Program-made: the position numbers and the translations under genes
From: Cyanophora paradoxa
Lineage: Eukaryota; Glaucocystophyceae; Cyanophorales; Cyanophoraceae
Assembly (NCBI GenBank): GCA_004431415.1
Contig: QPMI01000232.1
Location: 1-64,000 of the forward strand
Length of the DNA stretch: 64,000 nucleotides
Direction of reading: 5' to 3'
Shown here: positions 54,888 to 64,000 of the stretch, in pieces
How the letters are laid out: each line of letters opens with the position of its first letter
Numbering within the stretch: the first letter of the stretch is position 1
Notes under the pieces: model-generated
Told to the model about the DNA's origin: nothing
Database searches by the model: none
Seen by the model: the letters and a program-made list of their open reading frames with translations, nothing else

Positions 54888-57080
54888 ATGTCGTCCTCGG
54901 CGGCCCACAGCGGCCGGGCCCACGCGCCGCTCATGTTTCGCCCGCAAGAGGTCGTTTACACCAGCGAAACGCCCGGCAAGCGCGAAGGTGCGGTTGTCCG
55001 CGCGGGTCGTTGAGGGCCAGTTCAAAAGTTGACGGCCTCCCAGCTGCCGCAGACACATGGGTAGACAGTCTAGAGAGCAGGGACACCACTGCACAGCGGG
55101 CGTACGAGGTACTCGTCCTGCCGGTGCGTTCGACCCGGACTTCCCGCCTTACCATCCCGCGGCCGAGGGCGCGGCCGCCGAGCCTTTCCTACGGGCTAGT
55201 GCAGGTCTCTGAGGTTCTCCGAGTCCGTAGCTAATGCTCCTGGGCCCGCAGGACGCCCGCGCTAGCACCATCCACGAGGCGAGTCGGACGACCCGCGGCA
55301 CCCACGCATCGCCGGCGGTGGACCTCACGCGCGCGTCGATCCCGCGGCGCCTAAAGGACTCGGAGGTGGAGGCGGTGGCGCTCGCCGCGCTCTCGGACCC
55401 GATGGCGTCGATCGAGAGCGCGTACGAGCGGCGCTACGCGGACGCCCGCATGGCGCTCGAGCAGCTGCGGCTCTCCCGCCTGCGCCACGACTCTTCCACG
55501 AAGTACCTCGAGGGCCTCGAGGCGCAGCTCCAGCAGGCGCGGGCGTCGGCGGCCGCCGAGCTCGCGTCTCGGTACCAGGAGCTCCAGGCGCGCCGCCGGC
55601 GGCGCCCGCCGCCCGCAGATGCCCGCCGCCGCTGACCCGCGCCGCAGGCCGAGCTGGAGCACATCTACAACCAGGCGATCGGCGACCTCGATTCGATCCT
55701 GGGCGCCAAAGTCAAGCCCCTGCAGGCGCGCCGCGCCGCGCCGCGCCGCGCCCCCTCTCCTTTCCAGTCTGATGGGCGGCAACGCAGGAGGATCGGTTCC
55801 TGATCGAGTACCAGACGCGCGAGATCGACCGGGCGACGGCCGCTCTCGAGCGGAAGATGCACAGCTCGACGCACGCCGAGTGCGCCCGCCCCGCTCGCCT
55901 CCCCAGCCCCGCGCCCTCACGTTCCGTGGCGCCCTAGGTTCGTGGCGCACTTCCGCAAGACGCTGGCGGACGCGGAGAAGGCGCTGCGGATGGCGCCGCC
56001 GCGGGGCCCGACGCCGCAGGAGGCGGCGGGGGCCCTGCACGACCCCTTCGAGCACCCGCTCGCCCGCTTCCGCTCCGTCCGCCTCCGGCAGCGGAGCCTG
56101 GACCCGGCGCGCGAGGGCCGGGGCCGGGGCGAGCGCCGCCGGAGCAGCCGCTCGGCCAGCCGCAGCCGCAGCCGCTCGCGGAGCCGCTCGCGGAGCCGGC
56201 GCTCGCTGCACGTGGACCTGGACCTGGGCGGCGAGGCGGAGGCGGAGGCGGAGGAGCTGAGGAAGAAGGCGCGCGAGGCGAGGAAGCAGCGCGAGAGGCG
56301 GGAGAAGGGCGAGCACAGGAGCCGCCACGGGCACGCCCACGGGCACCGCCGGCACGGCCACCGGCACGAGCGGGCGGCTGAGTCCCCCGAGACGCCCTCG
56401 ACGCCCGGCTCCGAGCCGATGGGCCGCCGCCGGCTCTACGCCAAGCCGTCGGCCCTCCGCGGCCTTGCCTTCTCGACCAGTGCAGAGGCCGGGGTGGCAG
56501 CCACGGCCCCCGCGCCGCTCCTCGCCGGCAGGGCCCCCAGCGAGGACGGCAGGCGCGCACGGCTCGAATCCGGAGCGGCGCATTTCGTGGCTGACCCGTC
56601 TCGCCCGCAGCGAGAACGGCGCTGCGCGGCGGGAGCGCGAAGAGCGCCGCCGCGCCATGGCGGAGCTCGCCAAGTCCCAGAGCGTGCGCCGTACCCCTTT
56701 CCAACCGCCCAGTACCCCTCCCCTCCGAACCTAACGCGTACCCCCCTCGCAGGAGCTGCACGCCCTGTACGATTTCGTGAAGGCGCTGGCACCCTCCGGA
56801 TCCCCCTCGCGGCGGCCAGCGGAGCTGGCCGAGCGCATTGGCCGCATCGAGCAGGCGCGTCGCTGTGGCCCCACGCGTACCCCCCCGGCCCTCTAAATCG
56901 CGTACCCCGCAGATGGTGGAGGACGCGTCAAAGAAAATCGCGGCGACAGCGGCGGCGGCGGCCGCCACGGCGACCCCGCGGGTCTCCTCCTTCCCGACCC
57001 CTCCCCCTTACACTTCCGGCGGCATTGGCGGCGGCTCCACGTCGGGCGCCGGCGCCAGCCGATCCCTCTTCCTGTTCTAG
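54888..57080 (+). CDS. Coiled-coil protein with RS-like and His-rich segments
   Basis: Exons 54888-54987, 55065-55123, 55252-55587, 55648-55725, 55788-55879, 55938-56552, 56611-56683, 56753-56854, 56913-57080 join in frame to 540 residues. Features in order: N-terminal MFRPQEVVYTSETPGKRE; a coiled coil through ERRYADARMALEQLRLSRLR and AELEHIYNQAIGDLDSILGA; FVAHFRKTLADAEKALRMA; an Arg/Ser run (RSASRSRSRSRSRSRSRR); a charged helix; a His/Arg/Gly segment; a second helix ELHALYDFVKAL; an Ala-rich and Ser/Gly tail ending SLFLF. Four introns start with GC (at 55588, 55726, 56553 and 56855). RS-like segments occur in splicing and cytoskeletal proteins. Function not recognised. Confidence 0.75.
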
Positions 57081-57462
57081 CCCCGCCCGTAATTCAAATC
57101 GAAGCGATTTCTCTGCGTTTGCCGCTCGCGCTCGGCTGAGGATGGCGACGTTTCTTGCGACTCGTGCCATTAAACCCGAGCCATGGCCAGAGGCTCGAAT
57201 TCGAAGCGGGAGGCCCTGAGGCGCCCGCGAAGCTTAATTGCAATTGGCTTGCAGCCAAGGCGCTGGCCGGCACAATCGCGGCGCGTCGTCCGCGGCGTTG
57301 AAGCCGTAACGTTAACTAGCTAGCGACCGTCGGACGCGGCGACAGCGAAAGCGGCGGCAGTGCCGCGGCACTCGGGTCCGGGTACACCGACAGACAACGC
57401 CACCGATCGATTGGCCTGGCAAGCGACGCAGCTCAGCAGCAGCCTGGCAGCGGCTTATCGCC
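57081..57462. other. Intergenic region
   Basis: Between two plus-strand genes, no coding sequence supported. Contains TTAATTGCAATTGGCTTGCA and a CTAGCTAGC stretch. Confidence 0.45.
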
Positions 57463-60087
57463 ATGGAGCGCGACCCTGCGCCACAGCAGGTGCGCTACTG
57501 AGAGCTGCGGGCCTCGAGGCAGCCAACCGCGCGTCTCGCCGCGAATCCGCGCTGACCTGCGATCCCCGCGCAGCAGCACGATCCTGAGAGATTGCAAACG
57601 CTTGGCCCGCCTCCGAAACGCCACAGATCAAGCGACGCGGACTGCCGCGCAACCGCGCCGCCAGCAGGTGGGAATCGCGGGGCCGGGGCGCGCTGCGCGG
57701 CCGCGTACGCCGATTGTGCCGTCCCCTAGCAGACCATGGCCACTTCTCGCCCACTTCCGAGCCCCCGGGCGAGCCGGTTGCCGCTTCGGAATCCGCCCCG
57801 AGTCAGGACGGCGGCGCAGGTCGGTTGCCGTGGGGCCGCCGCCCTCTCGCAGCTTCCCTGGCCTTATCGCGCCTTTTGCAGCCGAAGCCGAGCCGGCAGG
57901 TCTCCTCGGCCTCCCCGACGCCGTCCTGGCGTCGATACTGGAGCTGCTCGGCCTGCGCGAGGCGTGGCGCGCCCGGGCCGCCTGCCGCCGCCTCCGCGCC
58001 GTGGCGGAGACCGTCGAGTGGTCCGCCATCGAACTGCGCACGCGGAGGCCTGAGAGCGTCTCGGCGCTGGCGGCGCTAGCCCGCGGCGGCGCGCGGCTGC
58101 GGCGGGACGCGGCCGGCGGCCCGCTGCGAGTCTCGCTCGACCTCCGGCGCGAGGCGCTGGAGGAAGGTGGCATTCGTCCCTCGGCCTCGCAGGTTCGAGC
58201 TCGATTCTGAACCGAGAATTCGATCCGCGTCAAAATTTGATCGCGCCCGGACTCGATCCAGGAGCACGAGCTCTCGGTCGTGTCGGAGGCTCTCCTCTTC
58301 GCCTGCGCCCTCGCCGCCCGCCCGCGCGACGTCCGGGTGCAGCGGGCGCCCCTACCCCCCCGCGACCTCGAGCGCCTCGTCACCGGCTCGCTGGCCGCCC
58401 TCGCGGGGGGTACCGCCGCCCCCTGCCTCGCGTCCCTCCGGCTCGAGTCCTCGTGCCGCCCGACGGGCGGGGCCACCGCCTGCGCCCTGGACGCGCCCCA
58501 CGCGGAGTTCGGATCCCGGCTGGCCCCCTTTTCGGCCCTGGGGACCCTCGCCCTGCCCCGCGGGGCCCTCGTGGGGCCCTTAGCCGCCGCCGCCATCGCC
58601 TCCGCCTGCCCCCGCCTCTCCTCTCTCTCCCTCTGCCTCCTAGGAGCCGCCTCCCTCGCCGCCCTCGCGGAGCTCCCGTCGCTATCGAGCCTCGAGGTCC
58701 TCCCGGGGGCCGGCGACGCCGTCCTCTCCGAGGTCCGAATCGCGTACCCCGCGCCCGGCCCTGCCCTGACCGCTGCTTTGTCAGATCCTGTACCCCGGGC
58801 TGGACCGCTTCACGGTTGGGCCCGCCGGACGCTCCCTGCGCGCCCTCCGCGTCGCGTACGTACCCCCCCACGCCTCCTTGACATTCTACCCAGCTCCAAC
58901 CCCGGGCAGGAGCGACGGCCGAGGGGGGGTTGAGGCGCCTGGGGACGTCCTCCGTGCCCTCGCGCGGGCCCGCAGCCTCCAGGACATCGATTTGGACATC
59001 CTTCTGCGGGTCTGAATCCCGTACCCCGTTCCGCTCGATCTCCGCGTCACTTGTACCCCCACTCAGATCCCGGTGGATTCGGGGGCATCCTCGCCCCTTG
59101 CATCCCTGGCCGCCCTCCCCGCCCTGCGGCGCCTCGCACTCCGCCTGCGCCTCCGCGACCGGTGCGGTACCGTACCCCCCAGCCTGCCCGGCTCCGCGCC
59201 TCGGCCCCGCGCGCTCAGGCCGCCGCTTCCGCGCAGGGACGGGGCGCACCTGGCGGGCTTGGCTGCCCTCGCCCGCGCCGCCCCCGCGCTCTCGGCCCTC
59301 GACCTCGCCCTCGGTGCCCCGTACCCCTCTCTTTGTCCTTCCCCTCGCTGATTCCTCGCACCCCACCCCGCAGAGGCCGCCCCCGACCTCTCCTGGGACG
59401 GCGTGCGCCCTCCTCGTCCTCCGCCCCCCCGCCCCTCTCCCCTCTAACGCGTACCCCCGCTCGCCTTGCCCCCCAGGTGGACGACGAAGCGCTGTCGGCG
59501 CTGCTGGAGGCCGCTCGGCTCTCCCTCCGCCACTTCGAGACGCAGTGAGCCCCGAGCCGCCCCGACGCGCGCCCGCCCGCCCGCCCAGGCCGTCCCCCTG
59601 AGCGAGTCCTGCCCCTCCCCCCCGAAGGTACTTCCCGGCGCTCATGCCGCACGAGGCGGATGCCCTCGCACAGGTACCCCCGCGGCCCTTCTCCCCCCGG
59701 GCCTGTTTTCGAGTTCGTACCCCCCTCCCCCAGATCGGGCCCCAGCTCGAGTCCGCGTGCATCGGGCACCACATCCTCGACGAGGATGACCCCGAGCCGT
59801 CCGCGTGCCCCCTCCCGGATCGACGTACCCTCTTTTAGCTGAGTCGGGGTACAGGTACGGGGCGCTGCGGCCGCTGGCGGAGCGGTTGCCGCGGGGGGCG
59901 CTGCGGGTCGAGCCGGTCCTCCAGCGCCAGGTTCGAGTCCCTGTCGATCCCTTTCTGCGCCCCGGCGTCCTGATCTTGCGGGCAGCTGCCGGGGCGGCCG
60001 GGGGAGGCGAGCCGCGTGAGCTCGCACGCGCGGCGGCGGCTGCCGCGCCTCCTTCCCACCGCCAAAGTGTCATTCACGTACGCCTGA
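57463..60087 (+). CDS. F-box protein with leucine-rich repeats
   Basis: Exons 57463-57489, 57574-57667, 57730-57819, 57882-58192, 58262-58732, 58785-58855, 58910-59009, 59067-59161, 59237-59313, 59374-59402, 59477-59544, 59628-59673, 59734-59798, 59855-59930, 59986-60087 join to 573 residues from MERDPAPQQQ. F-box at about residues 77-120: LLGLPDAVLASILELLGLRE, then CRRLRAVAETVEWSAI. After it, repeated Leu-rich segments (ACPRLSSLSLCLLGA, LAALPALRRLALRLR, LARAAPALSALDLAL) suggest an LRR array. C terminus LLPTAKVSFTYA. F-box/LRR proteins usually present substrates to SCF ubiquitin ligases, the F-box binding Skp1. Several introns contain GTACCCC. Confidence 0.8.
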
Positions 60088-60393
60088 GCCGCGCCGAGCG
60101 CTAGCGCGCCGGGCGCCCCCTAGCGCACGCCTCTGACGGTGCGACGCGCCGCGGACGAGCTAGAATGCCCCTCATCGTGAACCTCGGCCTCCGATGAATT
60201 CCAAGTCCCTCGAGCCCGCCCGCCCGCCCGCTTCGCACTAGCTACGCAAGAGGGGCAACCCGAAGCTTGAAGCTAGAAGCGCGAATAGTGTACATGTACA
60301 AATGCAGTAGTCGTTTCACAACTAAACATGACAGCTCATTGATCATGAGTGTTCGCCGACCTGCACATGGACAGCTATAGCGCGATCTCGCGC
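60088..60393. other. Convergent 3' intergenic region
   Basis: About 300 bp between the stop of the F-box/LRR gene and the stop of the small acidic gene. No gene supported. Contains CCCGCCCGCCCGC and a GTACATGTAC palindrome. Confidence 0.45.
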
Positions 60394-60708
60394 TCACATC
60401 TCCTTGTCGGAAGCGTACGCGGCCTGTACGATGGCGCGTTTCGTCAGGAGATGAAGTGATGCAAGGTCGCAATCTAATCTGGGCCGCACCTCGCCGGCCT
60501 GGGCTTGGAGGATCTCGTCGACCTCAGCAGCAAGGACATCTGGATCGCTGCCGCCGGCGAAGAGACCGTCGGGGAGTGCAGCCGTTGGCGCCTCGAGTTC
60601 GCCATCGAACTGGGCCAGGAGCGCGGGATCGATCTCCTCCTGCGCGAGGCGCTGCTCGTCGGAGTCCAACTGCCCCGCGCTCGTGCCGCCTCTGCCGCCT
60701 TTGCCCAT
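60394..60708 (-). CDS. Small acidic protein
   Basis: ATG at 60708-60706. Exon 1 is 60708-60490 (73 codons), donor GTGCGG; exon 2 is 60423-60394, giving 82 residues ending ASDKEM. Visible segments: MGKGGRGGTSAGQL, then QEEIDPALLAQFDGELEAP and DPDVLAAEVDEILQAQAGE. The pattern of short acidic helices suggests a binding or assembly factor, but no family is recognised. The 66-nt intron has no stop and is a multiple of three, so an unspliced mRNA would encode 104 residues. Its start faces that of the next gene (126 bp apart). Confidence 0.6.
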   Translation of the reverse strand: MGKGGRGGTSAGQLDSDEQRLAQEEIDPALLAQFDGELEAPTAALPDGLFAGGSDPDVLAAEVDEILQAQAGEVRPRLDCDLASLHLLTKRAIVQAAYASDKEM

Positions 60709-60834
60709 TGTGGAAGTGTCGAGGCTATCGTACCCCTCCAGCGGTCGACGTCGACTCGACGACGCTCGACGCGATGGGCTTGCACGACGCCCTCAGCTGC
60801 TGGAATTGCCTGGGCTTGCGAAGCACGCGTGTTG
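60709..60834. promoter_or_regulatory. Compact divergent promoter region
   Basis: 126 bp between the start codons of the small acidic protein (-) and the second F-box protein (+). It contains the palindromic GTCGACGTCGAC and CTCAGCTGCTGG sequences. Confidence 0.4.
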
Positions 60835-62631
60835 ATGTCGAAAGAGCCGCGGGACCAGAGTCGCAGGCCGTGCTGCGCGGGTGCGCGCGAGAACCACATT
60901 TCGACGCGCGGGCGCGCCGCGCGCCGCTGCTTACGCATTGCGGCGCAGACTTGAGGTGAATTTGCGCAAGTTGGACGACGCGCAGGTGCCGGAATGCCAC
61001 AAAAAACCAGCTTTGCATGTGGCTGCGAACACCGCGCCGCCGGCGGACGCCGCCGCGCTCCCCAGCGAGCTTTTAGAAATCATTTTTGAGCATCTGGGCG
61101 CCCGCGCTCTCGCCGCCGCGGCCGGCGTCTGCCGCAACTGGCGCCGCTCAGCGACGAGCGACGCGCTCTGGTACAAGCTCTTCGCGCGCTCGGCTCTCCG
61201 CGCCGTCTCGAGCTCCTCTCGCGTTCGGCTCTCCGCTCCGCCGTTCGCCGAGCCGCAGAGACCCTGGTTCCGCACCTACCTCGTCTGCTCAGGTCCGCCC
61301 TAGGCCCCGCCGCCGCGCCGGCGATGCCGAGGTCGCTCGCCCGACGCGGTCGGATGCGAACACGCAGGAGCCCGTGCAAAGATGGAGTCAGCGTTCGACG
61401 AAGCGATCGGGCGGGAGCGCGGGCGCCGCCGCGCGGCCGTGGAGCGGCTGCTGCGGCTCGTCATCGCCGAGCACATGCGCGCGCAGCTGCTTCAGGTGCA
61501 TTCCGCCCCGCCCCGCCTCGATTTCAAATTTTGAATCTAAATTCGAATTTGATCCGCGCGGGCGCAGGAGTGCCGCGTCTACGCGGAGGACGGCCTCGCA
61601 GAAGCGCTGGCCGCCCTCGCCGCCCGCACTTTCTACGTCCCGTCGTCGATCTCCGCGCGGCGCGCCTGCTTCTCCCGACTCTACCCGCCATGTTTTGCGC
61701 GGGCGCTGACGGGCGGCGCGCGCGCGCGAGTAGGCACGGGCACCGGCGCGTCGGCCTACCAACTGCAACGTGGACCCACTCCGTGACCCTGGTACCCTTG
61801 CTCATCCTCATCCCCCTTTCTGCCGCGCTCCGTTCACCCGCTCGATCCGCAGGAACTCGCCATCGTCTGCTTCGACGGGTCGGTCGCCCGCCTGCGGTGC
61901 GAACGGAGTACCCCCGATTCACCCGCCCCCCACACCTCTGCGTCGCTTTACCCCCCGCCAGGCTCGCCTACGAAGAGGCGTGCCGCGTCACGGACCTCGC
62001 AATGCAGCGCACCGTCTTGGCCCTGCTGGTACCCCCCTCCGCCTCGTTCCCCGTTGACGGGCCCTCAAGAAAACCGCGGCCCAGGTTGGCGGGCGCCGCT
62101 TCGTCCTGCGAGTTGCCCTCGGAGACGACTCGGCGCGGGTTGAGAACGGGGCCGCATGCGCGGTGTGGTCTCTCCGCCCCGCCCCGCCCCGCCCCGCCCC
62201 GCCCGCTATCCTCTGAAGCTTAGACCGATCGACGGGGCGCGCAGGCCGCGATGCGCGCCGCGGGGCTGCCCGATTCGGGACCCCTTCGCCAGGAAGAGTT
62301 CGGTGCGCTCCTCCCCCCCCAGCCCGCCCGGGCACGTCCCGCGCTCACGCAGCCGGTACTTGTACCCTCTCCCTCGCAGCCGAGTTCCTCCTTGCGGCGG
62401 CCTCCATCGCGAGGGGTACATGCTGCTGCCGAGCCTCCGACGCCCTCATGCAGCCCCTGATACCCGAGGTCCGATCCGCCCGGGAGCCGTTAAAAGGCCC
62501 CGCCCGGATTCGAAACCGCTTCGTTCCTCGCAGGTGTACGCGGACTTTCTGGTGCAGCAGCGCTCGGCCCTTGAATCCGCGCGGCCCCTTCTCTGCCCCC
62601 CGGGCGGTGGGCCTACCCCTCGCCGCCCTGC

Positions 62632-62665
<34 letters not shown>

Positions 62666-64000
62666 ACCTGTTCCGTTTCAGCCGGGGACGGGGACGACGA
62701 GGAGGCCGTCGGGGGCGGCTCCGAGGACATCGGCATTGAGAGCAGGTGCGAAGAGCAGTTCGAAGGCACTTCTGCTCGGTTGCTCGTCGCTTTTCCGCGT
62801 GCGTTCTCGGGTCTGACGCCCGCCGCGCGGGCAGCCGGGGGCCGTGGGACCCCTCCCGGCGCGCCGTCTCCCTGGGCTTCTCCGTCTCCCTCCTCCAGGC
62901 TCGCCGTGGCCCCTTACTCCCCGCTTTGCCCCTCATTCATGATCGCTGGCCTCGTGACAGCCCCCTCGCCCCCCGCAGAACGAGGCGCGGCGGCTCTGGC
63001 TGCTGGACATGGCCCGCGTCCGCCTCGTCCCGCGCCTCGCCGACCCCGCGTGCGCCCACCCCGCCCCCGCCCCCGCCCCTGCCTCCGCTGCCACCCCTCG
63101 CCTTCGTTCCGACGCGGTTGGGATGGGCGTGCGCAGGGCGCAGGAGGAGGTGCTGCGGCTCGCGGAGAGCACGTACTTCATCTGCGCCCAGTGCGTCCGA
63201 GCTGAGCTAAGAGAAACTACGACGTAGCCGAGCCAAGCTAAGAAAAACCACGCCAAGCTTAGCCGCCAATGAATTCAGATACGCCACTGCGTCCAGCGCC
63301 CCAACGAGATCTTCCGCCCTACGCACTCGCCCACGCCCAGCGGCCCCTGCGCCCCGCTCTCACTTGCAGTCGTCCCGCCCTCGCTCGCGCAGGAACGCGG
63401 AGGGGCGGCTGGGGGGCTCGCGGCTGCAAGTGGCGGAGGGGGAGGCCGGCGTCCTCGAGGGCCCCTCCCGCTCCCTCTCCTACCGCTTCGCCGTCCACGC
63501 CCTCCAGGTGGGCCCCCAGCGAGTCTGCACTTCCCTTACAGAGCTATCTTTAGAGCTTAGAGCTTCTCGGGGGGGTCCCAAGAGCTTCACAGAGAGCTTA
63601 GAGCTTAGAGCTTAGAGCTAAGAGCTCCTCTTAGCTACCTTAGAGCTACCTTCCCTTCAGAAAGACTTGGAGAGAGCTCTCTTAGAGCTAAGAGCTCCTC
63701 TTAGCTACCTTAGAGCTGCCTTCCCTTCAGAAAGACTTACTGAGAGCTCTCTTAGAGCTTAGAGCTTCTCTTAGCTATCTAAGATCTAGAGCTACCTTCC
63801 TTAGCGCTATTATATTTTTTAGGGCCGGGCTATCAGTCCACTCCAGGCACCACTCTAGATAGGGCAATCTTCGCGATCGCTCTCGCCCCTCCTCGCGCCG
63901 TGCTGACCCCTTGCCCCGCCTCGCTTGCGCAGGGCGGGGGCATCGCGGAGGGCGCTGGGCGAGTCGGGGCGCTAGGACGCGGCTGGGGCGCGCGGGTGCT
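60835..64000 (+). CDS. F-box protein, continues past the right edge
   Basis: Exons 60835-60869, 60949-61292, 61368-61495, 61568-61729, 61853-61896, 61962-62028, 62085-62162, 62245-62302, 62380-62468, 62534-62606 and 62682-62745 join in frame from MSKEPRDQSRRPL. F-box at residues ~50-95: AALPSELLEIIFEHLGARAL, then CRNWRRSATSDALWYKLFA, followed by RPWFRTYLVCS. Later segments: FDEAIGRERGRRRAAVERLL, YVPSSISARRACFSRLYPPC, ELAIVCFDGSVARLR, VGGRRFVLRVALGDDSARVE, EFLLAAASIA, YADFLVQQRSALESA. Further exons around 62983-63060 (NEARRLWLLDMARVRLVPRL), 63145-63200 (EEVLRLAESTYFICAQ) and 63394-63507 (GEAGVLEGPSRSLSYRFAVH) belong here, but their phases were not closed. A possible next exon starts at about 63934. 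Probable SCF-type adaptor; the C-terminal domain is not recognised. Confidence 0.7.
63541..63800. repeat. 70-bp minisatellite of TTAGAGCT motifs, probably intronic
   Basis: TTCCCTTCAGAAAGACTT recurs at 63651 and 63721, and CTCTTAGCTA at about 63629, 63699 and 63769, a 70-bp period over about 2.6 units. The repeat is rich in the self-complementary words AGAGCTCT and CTTAGAGCTTAGAG. It sits between two probable exons of the F-box gene. Confidence 0.8.

Noticed and set aside
55351-56673. 440-codon minus-strand open frame
   Set aside because: Antisense shadow of the plus-strand coiled-coil gene, whose splice phases close across nine exons.
58380-59774. 464-codon minus-strand open frame
   Set aside because: Antisense of the F-box/LRR gene; Gly/Arg-rich as expected for the reverse of a GC-rich coding region.

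Overview
The window is nuclear DNA from a GC-rich, intron-dense unicellular eukaryote, most likely a microalga. Genes are split into many short exons by introns of about 50-200 nt. Donors read GTGCG, GTCCG, GTTCG or GTACC, and a second class starts with GC in the context AG|GCGCG. Protein families seen include a potassium-channel tetramerisation (T1/BTB) domain, F-box, CCCH zinc finger and TPR. No bacterial operon structure or bacterial ribosome-binding sites are visible. I cannot name the species; a pelagophyte- or haptophyte-like alga is only a guess from base composition and donor usage.

Layout. (1) 1-15607: three tandem copies of a 5.2-kb unit. Each carries a low-complexity coiled-coil gene lacking its 5' end (+), a membrane-protein fragment (-), partial T1/BTB exons (+) and a tyrosine-recombinase-like fragment (+). 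The copies differ mainly by single-base changes in G/C runs. (2) 15.6-33.1 kb: a satellite/minisatellite field built of ~290-bp units, then ~134-bp monomers that each carry a 9-bp hairpin, interleaved with a ~400-500-bp spacer block. One spacer holds a 78-bp insertion with a 19-bp target-site duplication. (3) 33.1-35.3 kb: palindrome-rich spacer with a tRNA-like element. (4) 35.3-38.2 kb: a gene of about 21 tiny phase-0 exons, most of them encoding one 20-26-residue ENDE(L/V)SYG repeat. (5) 38.5-41.0 kb: an intron-rich gene of unknown function, with a second copy of the short mobile element in one intron. (6) 41.5-53.5 kb: two paralogous T1/BTB plus Cys/His proteins (one on each strand), a poorly resolved coding area, a 240-bp retro-insertion, and a large TPR/coiled-coil/double-CCCH gene. 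(7) 53.9-64.0 kb: a dense block with a short acidic TPR protein, a coiled-coil RS/His-rich protein, an F-box leucine-rich protein, a small acidic protein and a second F-box protein that runs off the right edge.

How the parts fit. No metabolic pathway is visible. The unique genes look regulatory or structural: F-box proteins are usually substrate adaptors of SCF ubiquitin ligases, T1/BTB-only proteins are often cullin-3 adaptors, and CCCH/TPR proteins usually act on RNA. The left half is dominated by amplification and insertion. T1/BTB exons occur in the array and again as two complete genes, so this family has been spreading locally. Exon models given with exact ends were checked by hand for reading-frame continuity. 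Functional names rest on recognisable motifs, not on database searches.
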